Shown: positions 18,250-29,037, numbered from the stretch's first letter. The stretch: DNA of 43,705 nucleotides from a virus (IMGVR_UViG_3300020470_000037:1-43705); one strand, 5' to 3'. Numbers and translations: made by a program. Notes: generated by a model not told the origin, from the sequence alone.

Positions 18250-21200
18250 TTAGAGAGTTATTGAGGTATCGTTAGGAATATTATCTGGTTTATCAATTCT
18301 AATTTCACTTGTTCTGACAATATAAGACTTGTTTGCCAATGGTAAGAATGTCATCACTACATTTCCACTACTCAATATGATTTCAGTATTACGTATGTCA
18401 CGTTTTTGATCCGTGGCATTTGAAATGTTATTGTATTTTGCAAAGTTAGCATTACCACCAAATGAGTTAGCAGAAACTTTGAATACTGATCGTTTACCAT
18501 CAGTTACGTTTTCTATTTCTACTGTATACCTCATGGACGAGTAATTACTGAATGCCTTTGTAGAAACAATGGTTGCAGATGGAGATCCAGATGCTCCTAT
18601 GGTTGTTCTAGTCGCATTCAATTCACTGTCACCAACATCAAGACTCATTATATTACTTGATACAGATGATACTGTGGTAGCAATACCGACGAGAGTGGTT
18701 AGTGTTTGGATTGTTACTCCAATACCTGCAGTAGGGGTGTACTTGAATTGTATGACATTACTTGACATATCAATATCAAAATTACCTTGTGTTACACCAG
18801 TTCCTATATTTGTGTAATCTGTGAAATCAACACTATTTGCACCATTACATAAGAAACTATACTCTTCTATTTCTTTTTGCCCTGATCCATTGTGAACTAC
18901 AAGAACATCACCACTTTGGAACTTAGTGGCATCAACTTCAAAGAATACTACAGTGGAAGGTGATCCCGACGCAGTAAAGGCAGATGATATACCAGTTTTT
19001 TCCACATGTGCAAAAGCGGTTTGACCTGTGCTTACACTATTTGGTATACCTTCTTTATGGAAGGTCACATCATAAGTGAACGATGCATTGTATGGTGTGA
19101 ATGATACTGATATATTTCCACCATCCATTGTGGCAGTAAATTCACCTAGATCGAAAGCATCAGATAGGTCTGAGTATTGGTTGATATAAACTTTTGTATT
19201 GTCATGAGTTACTATAAATTCACAATATTGTGTAGCGTTATATGTAACTCCTAATGAAGAATCAAGAACAACCTGTGCATAGTATTTTACAGCAGAGAAT
19301 GAAGCAGAAGTAAAGGTATCAATCTCAACTTCTCTTATCTGGTCTGGGTCACTATAGAACTGAGGACTTATGTCATCTATCTCAAGTACCCTGTTAGTTT
19401 TACATAAGAGTGAGTCTCCAAATCTACTATGTTTGAATACTACCTGATCACTTATAGTTTCTGTTGCGTTAGGTAATTCATATCCAGTATCATGATCATG
19501 TCTTTCATAAACCTTCGCTTCATTGTCTATCAAGATAACAGATGTACCTGCAGTTCCTACCGCAGTGATAGTTGCAGTTGTTCCAATTCCAATAGGAGCA
19601 GAAGAAATAAGAAGATCAGAATGTTTTTTGAATCCACCTATGTGTGCTAGTGAATCAACTGGTTCACTCCATGAACTTATACCAACAAAACTCTTCAGTG
19701 AATATGCAAAGTTTTGATAGTAATCACTATCTTGTATTCTTTGGTTGAATTGATTCAGTTTACCTGTATCTTTCTCCCATCCATATATTTTTTCTACAGA
19801 TACACCAGTATCGAAGTCACCACTATAACTTTCAATACTTTCAATAGTACCGCCACCATTTGATATCTTACCTATTATTTGATCACCTGTATTGAATCCA
19901 ACTACAGTATCTACCCTCAATACATTTGTTGTTTTACCATCACCAAGAATAACTCTTGCTTCATTATCACCACTGTATATAACTTCATTATTGACAAACA
20001 CACTTTCGATCAATGTCAAATCAAATTGTGCAATGTCTTTCTTATTTGCAACTGTACCATAACTTCCATAATCATGAACACCTGGTGCAGTAGGAACATC
20101 ATATGTTATGATCGCTTGATTGACTTGACCAGGATTGGTTGTTACACCAGTCAAAGTGAAGTATTGATAATTGTAATCTACAGAGTTATATCCATTACCT
20201 GTGGTCACACCCAAGTTTTCAACGAATACTTCATCTCCTACAGAGAATGGGAAACTCATTGATCCAAATCCGAGAGGGGATGGGGTTTTGAGTCTTAGTG
20301 TAACTGTGGGTGCAGAATAAGTTGCACTTATAATACCAACACCATTTGTATTATCAATCGCTAGTAGTTTTCCATCTCCAGCTGACAAATTACCACCACT
20401 CTTGATAATCTTGACATTACTTACACTACCACCTGTCATCTCAGGAACAAATTGTGCCTGTTCATTTACTGTGTTAGTTTTTGAGTTGAATAGAACAAGG
20501 TTAGGTGCAGTGAGATAATTATTTCCTGTTGAGGTTATACCAACAGAATCAACAGCAAAGTTATCTTTCAGGAAGAATACCTGTGGCATCGCTGCCTGTG
20601 GTTTCAAGGTTCTGTCTGATGGATAATCAAATCCAAAGTCTATAACATTTACTTTATCAATAGATCCAATATTCTTTCCTACTGCTTTGAGGTCAGCTGA
20701 AGAACCTGTGGTTGATGCAATTGATACTCTTGGTATGTCTTTATAAGATGAACCACCAGAGGTCAAAAGAATTCTACCTATAGGACCTGTGACACTCTTT
20801 GAAGTTGTGGTGTATCTTATATCGGAAACCGTAGTATAACCAACTCTTTCTGGAATTGCTGGAAGATTGTATTTGAAGGTGTTTGGTGTAACAGTGCTAA
20901 TTCCAGTTCTTATATTGTACTTACTATCATTTACAGTTATCTTACCATAGTCTAATATTTGATCATCTATCTCAATAATCTTACTACTGTCTTTACTGGT
21001 GAAGTTGTAATACAATACATCAGGAACTTCTTTGGTAAATCTTACAGTCTTAGTTGCAAGAGCGTCACCTGGTACACCTGAACTTGTAATTTCAATTGCA
21101 GATTTTCCAGACCCTACGAATTCTTTCTTGAATGTTTGATCCTCATAGAAATCTAAGTTGACATCAGCAAGTGTTGAAGAAGACATATCAAATGTCAAAA

Positions 21201-24200
21201 TATCACCAGTCGTTACACTTATAGGTGGATTGATTGATGCACCAATACTTACAAATCTGGTATTATCACTATATGTTGCAACTACAGTGCTGGTGGCAGC
21301 AGAGACAACACTTATATCAATAGTGTCTTTTGCCTTGAGTGTATGAGGAGCGATTGTATGGACAGTGGTTTCTATGATACGTAAATCACCTGTTACATTG
21401 CTTCTCTGTGATACGAATGAATGAGTATTACCTATTCCCGTAGCATCATCAAACATGACTTGTTGTAAGTCTGAGCTTATACCTGCCAATGTTGTTACTA
21501 TACCAACTTTATTAGCATCAATAACTTTGATGAATACGTCAGGTGGTAATGGACGTTTGAATCCACCAGCTACACGTTTCATCGCATCAGTCTGATATGT
21601 CAATGATGTACCAGCACCAGGTGAGTATGTTACCTTCTCTCCATCTTTGAATGGATGTCTTGGTAAGAAGATTGTTCTATTTGGTATGAACTGATCACCA
21701 AAATCAAGTGTTGATACTGTAGATCCAATACCTACACCAAAGGTAAGACCAACTCCAACATCACCATCACCTCTGAAGTATTGTGCTACCTCACTTTCTA
21801 CTAAAGTATTATTCTTCGGTGTAAATTTGAATTCTTTTTCTAATCTGACAATTGAACATCCATAAGTGTGTGCTGCTGCAACTGTTCCATTTTGAGCACG
21901 AATCAGATCAAGTTCATTATGAAGTTTGTCAATACCAAAGACAAGAAACTCTTCTGCTTCTATTTTTATAATATCATTTACACCAAATTTATTGACAGAC
22001 TCTTGCACTCTTACACTTGTTGTAAGACCTACACTCATCATTGCAGTTCCTAGACCAGAACTTACTTCTCTTACCTTTATCTTATGACTACCATTGAAAG
22101 TATCTGTTGATCCATGAATAATAATATCAACATTATTAGATAATCCATGTGCACCAGTCCAAATACCAGTTGCCTCTTTACCATCAGATACAAACTTGAT
22201 ACCTGTCTTATCAAGTATTGCAGATGAAATAGAGGATATACCTGGTCCTACAACTTCAGAGATTTCTCCAAGAGCACCAAAACCTTTTGTATCAGTATTG
22301 TCAAATACAAGTTTATCTCCTACATTGAAATTCTCACCATCACCCACAATAGTGATTGAATCAATAGAACCTGATTGTACAGATACTATCTTACTTGTTT
22401 CTTTTGTGTTCTTATTTGAGTTTGATATAAACTCGTAATTCTTTGTTTTATGAGGTGTTGTATTTCTTACTAATCCAAGTGCTACTGGATCAAGATCTTG
22501 ATTAGATGTTAGATCACTATTGAATGAATCATACTTTGAATTATATGTGTCACCAATTACATATGGGAATTGAGGTTCTCTGACATTGAAAAAAGGACTA
22601 TTAGTGTTTCCGTTAATTCCAATCTCGACTGTTGTGTAGTATGCATATATTCCGTTTGGATAATCAGGAGTAATTGCAAATCTGCCATTATGCTCGTCAA
22701 GATCGCCCAATCCCTCAACATAAGTATAATCCTCTATGAAAAATCCTGATGGGTACTGAGATGTTGGAGGTCCGTCTACCCTAGTCAGTGGTTTATAACT
22801 TGACTGTAAATATGTGATACCACCTGTACCATCTGCATTCTTGAAGCAAAGAGGTCCGTATATTGGGTGACCATCATACGCATATCCTAAGATAGGTGAG
22901 TGTTCAACTCCCTTATCACCGAAGAAATCACGTAGGTTACGAGGAACAAAGTAGTTTACATAAGGATTACCCAGTGATGTTGCGGTTTCATAGAAACCGT
23001 CATCCTGTGACATGTCACCACTCTTCGCATATCTCGCTACTTGGTTTACAGTCCAGTTATCTATATTCGCAGAATATATCGCACCAGAACCAGGTGTTTT
23101 TGCTGATACTGTAGTTTTAGGTTGAGTGTATCCAGCACCCTTCTCAATCATTTCGATTGATACTATTTGCCCACCAGATACAACTGCTTTTGCTTTAGCA
23201 CCTATACCATCTCCTGTTATAGTGATGTCTGGTGTACTGAAAAAGTCATTACCACCATACTTGATGATGATTTGATCTACACGACCATTTACAATGAATG
23301 GTTGTAAGAAAGCATTCTTACCTTCTTGTGTGTCAATACTAGGTTTGAAGTTATCATTTATAACCGTAGAACCGTACTCAGAACCAATTCTAGAGACATG
23401 AACTGCGTCAATACTTCCCCTAATGACGGGTGTAGCGGTTGCGTTGGCAGTTGTAATTCCTTGTCTTCCTTCGATTCTAACGTTAATAGGAGGATCCTGA
23501 AAAACTTGTTCTCCGCTACCTGTAGATGTAAGATTGACATAATCTAATAAACTGGTTGAAATTGATACTCTGAATGAGTTATCTGTTAGTTTAATTATAA
23601 AGTATTCTTTCTCATTTGTCAGTCCACCAATAGCACCTGCACCTTGTGAATATTTTACAATCTCACCAGATTCAAAACCATGATTATCGATATTGATTGT
23701 ATTTGTGTATGTATTAATTCCTGAGATTGTAGAAACTAATCTATTATGGAATACGCCATTATTCTCAACAAGAATTTTATCTACCTTTCTTCTAGAAATA
23801 ACAGTTGAGAATTCGTGTGTACCAGCACCACTTCCTGAGATAGGAATTACACCTGTACCTGATAATGCGTCAATAGTATTATCTGCTAGATGTATTTCAT
23901 GCTCGTTGATATAATTTACAAAGTATGATGCGTTATCAATCAGTTTGCCAGGTGTAGTTCCTATACCAATAGCATCTGTATTATTTGTATTGTATATAAT
24001 CTCTTCACCAGGTTTCAATCCATGAGGGGTCTTGAATGAGAATTTGTTTAGAGAAGTATTGACAACACCACCAGTTGTAGTTGAATCAAATTCAACCACC
24101 TGTGGTGTAAGTTTCATTTTTGGTTTCAGTACAGCAGAAGTGTTATTACCACCAAGAATGGTTACATTAGGATCTTCCTGATAATCAACACCTGGTGTAT

Positions 24201-26397
24201 CTACAAGGACATCTGTAATGGTTCCCGATACTTGTGATACAACTGATGCACCAACACCACTATGACCAGACTGAGACACAGAAAGTCTTGGTCTGTTTAT
24301 TACGTCATATCCAGATCCTGTATTGAGAACATCTACTGTTCTTAGTGCTCCATAATATACTTTATCCGTAGACTTGTAAGAATATATCTCAACACCATTT
24401 GCAAATAAACCTATACCACCCTGCTCTGTTTTCTCTTTTTCTGTGCTGTACTCAGGCACAGGGAACTTACGTAATATTCTTTGTCCAGATATATCTGAAT
24501 TGTAAACCAACTGAGGGGTCAGGAAATGGGTTGTAATACCCGATAGGTCAGATCCTACCACCGATGTAATATACTGCCCTCTACGTACGTTCTCAGGGGT
24601 GTATGCGAGTGCTAATGTATTCTGGTCAATCTTCTTGACATAGTATGGTTGGTTCTCAAGAAGATTTGTAAGTTTTACTGAATCAGATGTGTAATAAACT
24701 AACTCACCATCATTGTAGTTGTGGTCAGTTACTGTGAATTGACTTGTATCAGTTGTAATACCTGCTGTAGAAAATGTTCTTATTCTTTTCTGTGGGTTTA
24801 TCTGCCAATGAGGTAAACTATTTGATGCTATGTAAACCTCTTGACCTTTTGAATATGAGTTTTGTACATCTACTGCTTCACCATTCTTTGTTTTTAGTTG
24901 TCTTCTAATAAAATATGAACCATCGACATCAATGTTTGGAGCATTGACTCTTATGGTATTTGATAATGGTGTACCTGTAATACTACCTTGAATTATATTC
25001 CCATCTATGTCAATAATATCAATTGTGTCACCTGAATATAAAGCATGATCATCCAATAGAAGAATACTGTAGTTGTTAGGTGATATTTGAGTTATAGTAT
25101 TGATTTCATATCTAGCAGCAGTGTTTCCGATCCATGTAGTAAATCTTTTTTCGCTATTTTCAATACCTAAAGTACTTACATTGATAGAACTTCCTGTTTG
25201 TTGAGTTTTTGCAGACCCATTGAATTTATTAATAACACCAAGAATTTTTAGTCTTACCTCTGAATTGATATCACCATCTTCATAAGATACTGCTACCCCA
25301 CCTTGTGTTATAGTTGAACCAATACTGATTGCAGTAGAGTTTGTGCTAACTCCTACAAACTGTGTGTAGTTTTTTGAAGTATATGGTAAAACTATCTCAC
25401 CGATAGTCAAATCACCAGCACTGTCAAAACTAACTGTGCTATCAACGTCAATAATTGTTGTATTGATACCTACAGTTTTTGTTATAAAGGTTTTTGCTGT
25501 CTGTTGAAATTCACCAATCTGCGTTCCTTTTGATATACCTATCTGAAAATAATTCTTCCCACCCACAAATGATTTTTCTACACGGTAGATAGAACCACTG
25601 GCACCGCCTTGTGTAAGAGTTTGACCCTCAATCTTGAGTGGATTACCGCTTACTACCTCGCATAATACAACATCTGCGACAACATAATCCGCATCAGATG
25701 GACGAATCATCTGTTTTGCGGGTTGAATCATCTCAACCGTTTCATTATACAACGCACCAAATAATATTTTGAACGCTTCTTCTGTACCTTTTGACTTATA
25801 GAAATCTGTAGATTGTCTTATGAAATTAGGTTGATTGACTCCGCTATTGAGTTTTCTTTCAGAAAAACCAGGTAATACCTGTTTTTTCAATTTTTTTAGA
25901 AACTGAGAAAGAAATACATTACTTAGATTATTGACACGACTATCTTCTGCATGAGTTGATATACCACTACTTGTGAATGTAAGACTCTCTGGTTGATTTG
26001 TTTTACTATTATTTTCTATCCCACTAAATCCTCTTACACATCCAAAGAATGCTGTACTACCTATTCCTGTGTATGTGATTATCTCATTATCAATTTTCAG
26101 TAGACCATATGACTCTGGCCAACCCTTTGTAGAATCTACGTATATTGTCTGACTTACATTATTGATGGGAGAAGTAAGTGATGTAAATCCAGTCAGAGTT
26201 TCATTATTCAGAAAGTCTAGACTTTTATACTCAACTATGTTATCGGCAATATCAACCGTTCCCCCTTGATATTCTTGAGAAATGTAGTATTGCTCTAAGA
26301 AGGTTTCAAAGTTTGGATTTTCTAATTGGATAGATGCAGGAATTTGACTCCTTACTACCTCATGGATTTTGACTTTAGTTATTGATGTGTTTATCAT
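18250..26397 (-). CDS. 7: Giant baseplate wedge protein, gp7-like, with YHYH-type motif
   Basis: A 2715-aa protein, over twice the 1032 aa of T4 gp7. Near the N-terminus (about residues 190-225) is RQSTDFYKSKGTEEAFKILF then ALYNETVEM. This aligns with T4 gp7 DFYSTKGIEASYKFLF and VLYNEEVEI, which in T4 lies in the C-terminal third. The rest is a long series of beta-rich modules with repeating GSGYDV / GGSSYKDIP / GAGYTQP elements. Around residues 1165-1185, ILGYAYDGHPIYGP fits the signature of the YHYH domain family. Gene order gp25-gp6-gp7 supports the assignment, and the start overlaps the gp6 stop by one base. gp7 organises the T4 wedge; the giant extension presumably enlarges the baseplate. 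Homology of the N-terminal block is good, and the rest is unassigned. Confidence 0.8.
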   Translation of the reverse strand: MINTSITKVKIHEVVRSQIPASIQLENPNFETFLEQYYISQEYQGGTVDIADNIVEYKSLDFLNNETLTGFTSLTSPINNVSQTIYVDSTKGWPESYGLLKIDNEIITYTGIGSTAFFGCVRGFSGIENNSKTNQPESLTFTSSGISTHAEDSRVNNLSNVFLSQFLKKLKKQVLPGFSERKLNSGVNQPNFIRQSTDFYKSKGTEEAFKILFGALYNETVEMIQPAKQMIRPSDADYVVADVVLCEVVSGNPLKIEGQTLTQGGASGSIYRVEKSFVGGKNYFQIGISKGTQIGEFQQTAKTFITKTVGINTTIIDVDSTVSFDSAGDLTIGEIVLPYTSKNYTQFVGVSTNSTAISIGSTITQGGVAVSYEDGDINSEVRLKILGVINKFNGSAKTQQTGSSINVSTLGIENSEKRFTTWIGNTAARYEINTITQISPNNYSILLLDDHALYSGDTIDIIDIDGNIIQGSITGTPLSNTIRVNAPNIDVDGSYFIRRQLKTKNGEAVDVQNSYSKGQEVYIASNSLPHWQINPQKRIRTFSTAGITTDTSQFTVTDHNYNDGELVYYTSDSVKLTNLLENQPYYVKKIDQNTLALAYTPENVRRGQYITSVVGSDLSGITTHFLTPQLVYNSDISGQRILRKFPVPEYSTEKEKTEQGGIGLFANGVEIYSYKSTDKVYYGALRTVDVLNTGSGYDVINRPRLSVSQSGHSGVGASVVSQVSGTITDVLVDTPGVDYQEDPNVTILGGNNTSAVLKPKMKLTPQVVEFDSTTTGGVVNTSLNKFSFKTPHGLKPGEEIIYNTNNTDAIGIGTTPGKLIDNASYFVNYINEHEIHLADNTIDALSGTGVIPISGSGAGTHEFSTVISRRKVDKILVENNGVFHNRLVSTISGINTYTNTINIDNHGFESGEIVKYSQGAGAIGGLTNEKEYFIIKLTDNSFRVSISTSLLDYVNLTSTGSGEQVFQDPPINVRIEGRQGITTANATATPVIRGSIDAVHVSRIGSEYGSTVINDNFKPSIDTQEGKNAFLQPFIVNGRVDQIIIKYGGNDFFSTPDITITGDGIGAKAKAVVSGGQIVSIEMIEKGAGYTQPKTTVSAKTPGSGAIYSANIDNWTVNQVARYAKSGDMSQDDGFYETATSLGNPYVNYFVPRNLRDFFGDKGVEHSPILGYAYDGHPIYGPLCFKNADGTGGITYLQSSYKPLTRVDGPPTSQYPSGFFIEDYTYVEGLGDLDEHNGRFAITPDYPNGIYAYYTTVEIGINGNTNSPFFNVREPQFPYVIGDTYNSKYDSFNSDLTSNQDLDPVALGLVRNTTPHKTKNYEFISNSNKNTKETSKIVSVQSGSIDSITIVGDGENFNVGDKLVFDNTDTKGFGALGEISEVVGPGISSISSAILDKTGIKFVSDGKEATGIWTGAHGLSNNVDIIIHGSTDTFNGSHKIKVREVSSGLGTAMMSVGLTTSVRVQESVNKFGVNDIIKIEAEEFLVFGIDKLHNELDLIRAQNGTVAAAHTYGCSIVRLEKEFKFTPKNNTLVESEVAQYFRGDGDVGVGLTFGVGIGSTVSTLDFGDQFIPNRTIFLPRHPFKDGEKVTYSPGAGTSLTYQTDAMKRVAGGFKRPLPPDVFIKVIDANKVGIVTTLAGISSDLQQVMFDDATGIGNTHSFVSQRSNVTGDLRIIETTVHTIAPHTLKAKDTIDISVVSAATSTVVATYSDNTRFVSIGASINPPISVTTGDILTFDMSSSTLADVNLDFYEDQTFKKEFVGSGKSAIEITSSGVPGDALATKTVRFTKEVPDVLYYNFTSKDSSKIIEIDDQILDYGKITVNDSKYNIRTGISTVTPNTFKYNLPAIPERVGYTTVSDIRYTTTSKSVTGPIGRILLTSGGSSYKDIPRVSIASTTGSSADLKAVGKNIGSIDKVNVIDFGFDYPSDRTLKPQAAMPQVFFLKDNFAVDSVGITSTGNNYLTAPNLVLFNSKTNTVNEQAQFVPEMTGGSVSNVKIIKSGGNLSAGDGKLLAIDNTNGVGIISATYSAPTVTLRLKTPSPLGFGSMSFPFSVGDEVFVENLGVTTGNGYNSVDYNYQYFTLTGVTTNPGQVNQAIITYDVPTAPGVHDYGSYGTVANKKDIAQFDLTLIESVFVNNEVIYSGDNEARVILGDGKTTNVLRVDTVVGFNTGDQIIGKISNGGGTIESIESYSGDFDTGVSVEKIYGWEKDTGKLNQFNQRIQDSDYYQNFAYSLKSFVGISSWSEPVDSLAHIGGFKKHSDLLISSAPIGIGTTATITAVGTAGTSVILIDNEAKVYERHDHDTGYELPNATETISDQVVFKHSRFGDSLLCKTNRVLEIDDISPQFYSDPDQIREVEIDTFTSASFSAVKYYAQVVLDSSLGVTYNATQYCEFIVTHDNTKVYINQYSDLSDAFDLGEFTATMDGGNISVSFTPYNASFTYDVTFHKEGIPNSVSTGQTAFAHVEKTGISSAFTASGSPSTVVFFEVDATKFQSGDVLVVHNGSGQKEIEEYSFLCNGANSVDFTDYTNIGTGVTQGNFDIDMSSNVIQFKYTPTAGIGVTIQTLTTLVGIATTVSSVSSNIMSLDVGDSELNATRTTIGASGSPSATIVSTKAFSNYSSMRYTVEIENVTDGKRSVFKVSANSFGGNANFAKYNNISNATDQKRDIRNTEIILSSGNVVMTFLPLANKSYIVRTSEIRIDKPDNIPNDTSITL

Positions 26398-28517
26398 TAA
26401 TATCCAGAACCAGAGCTGCTAGATGATGTTGATGACGAAGGTGAAGTGTATGTTGAAGTTGAGGTTGATGAATCGGATAGAATATTTGGTGTGGATGTGA
26501 TAAGTTTACTTGAATCTGAATGACTCGCTCCTGTCATTTTCACTCCATTATTCATAGTGTGGAAAGGTCCAAAATATGGTTGCCCATCTACGTAACCTAC
26601 CAACTGTGTTGACCCTGTAGTGCTTGATATAATAGCACCTCTTACTTTAGATCCATTTGAGTAACTAGACTGTACATCAAATCTTGTACCTGATGTATTT
26701 GCCCCTGAAGCAATAGTATCTTGCCTCATGTAGAAGTTACTCATACCTACATCAAACTGTAAATACAATTCCTTTCTTGCCAATACATCATTTGACTCAG
26801 GAGTTGCTTGAACCTCAACAATATTATTGGGTTGTACAGTTGATGTTATATTCACAGTATCTATAATGATTTCTCCCTTCTTATAATCAATAGTACCAAA
26901 GGATTTAGAGAGAATTTTGATATCAGCATCCGATACAATTTGGAAGAGTATCAGATTACCTTTATTGGTATCTGCTATCTTTTCATCGCTGAAGTATACT
27001 GTCCCAACCGTTCCTGAAATCGAGAAACCTGTTGATTTGATATTATAAGAAGGATTAGGAGCATAAAACGTATTATCGTAACATAACTCGTACTGTGCGA
27101 ATTGATTGATCTTTGCATTGAGATTTCTTCTTATTCTGACTGTTGTGATGTTAGATGTTATAGATGTATTTACGCTGTCAATCAAAGATAGCATTTTACT
27201 GTATTTGAATCTACCACCAAATTTATTCAATTCTGTGCCACCTGCAAATGATGTAATTGCACTTATAACTTCTGACTTGAGATTATCTGGATCACCAATA
27301 AAGTTAGCATTGTAGTAAATTGTACTATCAACCTCAACATACATGAATTTGAGATCTATAAACTCAGGAACAATCCCTGCTACAGAATAACTCTTCAAAG
27401 ATGATAGAATCTCCTTCTTAGTAAAGTCTGATAAGAAATTACCATTTCTAGGTTTTGCTGCAATGAATACTCTTCCATACTGAGGAGGATCTAGGTCTTC
27501 TCCACCATATGCACTGACTGATTCGATATTAGAATATACAGTTGGAAGTATTGCTTCGTAGTCAGATGCTGTAACTGCCCTGTGCTGCGACGCATAGCGT
27601 CTAGGAGCGTAGTATTTCACACTCTGCAGTGATTCTATCTCATCACCATTATCGGACGGTTGATTGACCGTTAGAATGGGTGTATAGTTTTGTAATGTTG
27701 CACCCTCTTGATCTATAAGTCTACCAGAGAATGAAAAGTCCCTAACACCATTACCTGAAGAACCATTAGTGCGGATATAAGATATCTCGACCACATTTCC
27801 ACTATCCAGTTTCTTTCCAAAAATATTGTCACCAAATAATAACTCATATTTTTCATCTGTAGTCTCTTGTAGTAGATAAATGTTTGATGTTGATGTAATA
27901 CCTAAAATGTTGTCAACTAATTTGAATTCAGTTTCTGTGGTTGATGAAACATTATCTCTTACCTTGACTCTGATTGTAGATGTGTCTATACCTTCATTAG
28001 GAAGAATATATCTTTGGTTTTTCTGACTACTGTCAACAACAAAATTAGTTTCTAAATATTGACCCTGATATATTTCTAGAGTTCCTACTGCTTCTCCGTT
28101 CTCTGCGGTGCCTGTGACCTGCTCTGGTATTGAGAAAATATAACTTGTATTCGATACCCTACCATTTGATATAATGCCAGGTTGAAACTTTATCTGTGTT
28201 ACTGTGCTATCTAAATCTGAAATATTATAATCTACCTTTGCTTTTGCTGCTCTTTTAGATCTAGGAACATATCCAATATTTCTTGCTAACGATACTACAT
28301 TCTCTCTTAGAGTTGCACTGTCAATGAACGTTTCGTTCACCGCCATATTGGTATTGAACGCTGTGATATATGTGTTGTACGCTAAAAGGTTTATAAGAAC
28401 CGATAAGTTAGAACCTTCAAAATCAAAATCAGTAAAATTACTGTTTGATCTAAGGTAATCCTTGATTGAGGTTTTTATGTCCTCGTAGTTGAGGTTGGTG
28501 TATTGTTGCAGTGCCAT
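26397..28517 (-). CDS. 6: Baseplate wedge protein gp6
   Basis: A 706-aa protein, close to T4 gp6 (660 aa). The N-terminus is typical: YTNLNYEDIKTSIKDYL, then FDFEGSNLSVLINLLAYNT and a VNETFIDSATLRENVVSLA helix. The middle (YAPRRYASQHRAVTASDYEAI, about residues 300-320) is the J-like baseplate domain shared with phage Mu gp47/P2 gpJ. The last 27 residues are an unusual low-complexity Ser/Thr tail. gp6 forms the continuous ring that locks baseplate wedges together and joins gp25 and gp53. It overlaps the gp25 stop by one base and the gp7 start by one base, so the three are in one operon. The assignment is firm. Confidence 0.95.
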   Translation of the reverse strand: MALQQYTNLNYEDIKTSIKDYLRSNSNFTDFDFEGSNLSVLINLLAYNTYITAFNTNMAVNETFIDSATLRENVVSLARNIGYVPRSKRAAKAKVDYNISDLDSTVTQIKFQPGIISNGRVSNTSYIFSIPEQVTGTAENGEAVGTLEIYQGQYLETNFVVDSSQKNQRYILPNEGIDTSTIRVKVRDNVSSTTETEFKLVDNILGITSTSNIYLLQETTDEKYELLFGDNIFGKKLDSGNVVEISYIRTNGSSGNGVRDFSFSGRLIDQEGATLQNYTPILTVNQPSDNGDEIESLQSVKYYAPRRYASQHRAVTASDYEAILPTVYSNIESVSAYGGEDLDPPQYGRVFIAAKPRNGNFLSDFTKKEILSSLKSYSVAGIVPEFIDLKFMYVEVDSTIYYNANFIGDPDNLKSEVISAITSFAGGTELNKFGGRFKYSKMLSLIDSVNTSITSNITTVRIRRNLNAKINQFAQYELCYDNTFYAPNPSYNIKSTGFSISGTVGTVYFSDEKIADTNKGNLILFQIVSDADIKILSKSFGTIDYKKGEIIIDTVNITSTVQPNNIVEVQATPESNDVLARKELYLQFDVGMSNFYMRQDTIASGANTSGTRFDVQSSYSNGSKVRGAIISSTTGSTQLVGYVDGQPYFGPFHTMNNGVKMTGASHSDSSKLITSTPNILSDSSTSTSTYTSPSSSTSSSSSGSGY

Positions 28518-28921
28518 TATAACCTAGTTGGTTCTAAAATGAAGTTTAGCGATTGTGCGGGGGCAGATAAACCCACAATATTATAATTTATAGTAATATC
28601 AATAGCATTTTGATCAGGGAAGGTATCTACCTGTACTTGCCTGAGTAAAACTCTTGGTTCATAGTTAGTGATGACAGTCTCAATTTCATTTTTTATAGGA
28701 TCAACGTAATCATCAGTCGCCAATTCAAAAAGTGCTTGTTCTACTCTTGTTCCCACGAGGTCATTGAAGAATACTTCTCCTATTTGTATCCTTACTAAAT
28801 TTTGAACAGATCTCTTGATTGCATCCTCATTTTTGAGAGGAAGCATATCATTGGTTATTGGATGACGCTTGAATGAAAGCGAAATATCTTTGAAACCCTG
28901 AGATGTTCTTTGAACTGGCAC
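28517..28921 (-). CDS. 25: Baseplate wedge protein gp25 (lysozyme-like fold family)
   Basis: A 134-aa protein (T4 gp25: 132 aa). Motifs: GFKDISLSFKRHP-x-T-x-D near the N-terminus, AIKRSVQNLVRIQIGEVFF (residues about 34-52) with the family's Phe-Phe, and the C-terminal DITINYNIVG strand. These match the gp25 / GPW family that joins the baseplate to the sheath-initiating ring. The start codon is GTG at 28919-28921, since no ATG lies upstream in frame before the promoter. It is first in the gp25-gp6-gp7 operon. Two adjacent late-promoter-like octamers and a terminator of the preceding unit lie immediately upstream. Confidence 0.93.
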   Translation of the reverse strand: MPVQRTSQGFKDISLSFKRHPITNDMLPLKNEDAIKRSVQNLVRIQIGEVFFNDLVGTRVEQALFELATDDYVDPIKNEIETVITNYEPRVLLRQVQVDTFPDQNAIDITINYNIVGLSAPAQSLNFILEPTRL

Positions 28922-28941
28922 TATTTTACTACGATCTCGTG

Positions 28942-28957
28942 TATTTATCTATTTAGA
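28942..28957 (-). promoter_or_regulatory. Two tandem late-promoter-like octamers before gp25
   Basis: Reading the minus strand, TCTAAATA (28957-28950) is followed directly by GATAAATA (28949-28942). Each differs from the T4 late-promoter octamer TATAAATA at one position. They lie 21-36 bases before the gp25 start and just after a terminator, where a late promoter for the baseplate operon is expected. Function is inferred from motif and position. Confidence 0.6.
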
Positions 28958-28962
28958 GGCAA

Positions 28963-28987
28963 TAAAAAAGGGAGTCTTGCGACTCCC
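28963..28987 (-). terminator. Rho-independent terminator after the small 29038-29241 gene
   Basis: A perfect 7-bp stem, GGGAGTC / GACTCCC, has the four-base loop TTGC on the plus strand and GCAA on the minus strand. On the minus strand it is followed by six T. It separates the glycosyltransferase/small-gene unit from the gp25 operon. Confidence 0.85.
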
Positions 28988-29037
28988 AGTATGAAAAAGA
29001 CTAATAAACTCTCCGTCGCCAGGTTATCTGTCGGATT

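Noticed and set aside
18247-18254. TCTAAATA octamer before the 1047-aa gene as a promoter
   Set aside because: It lies so close to the ATG that transcription would begin at the start codon; chance overlap with the gp7 stop is more likely.
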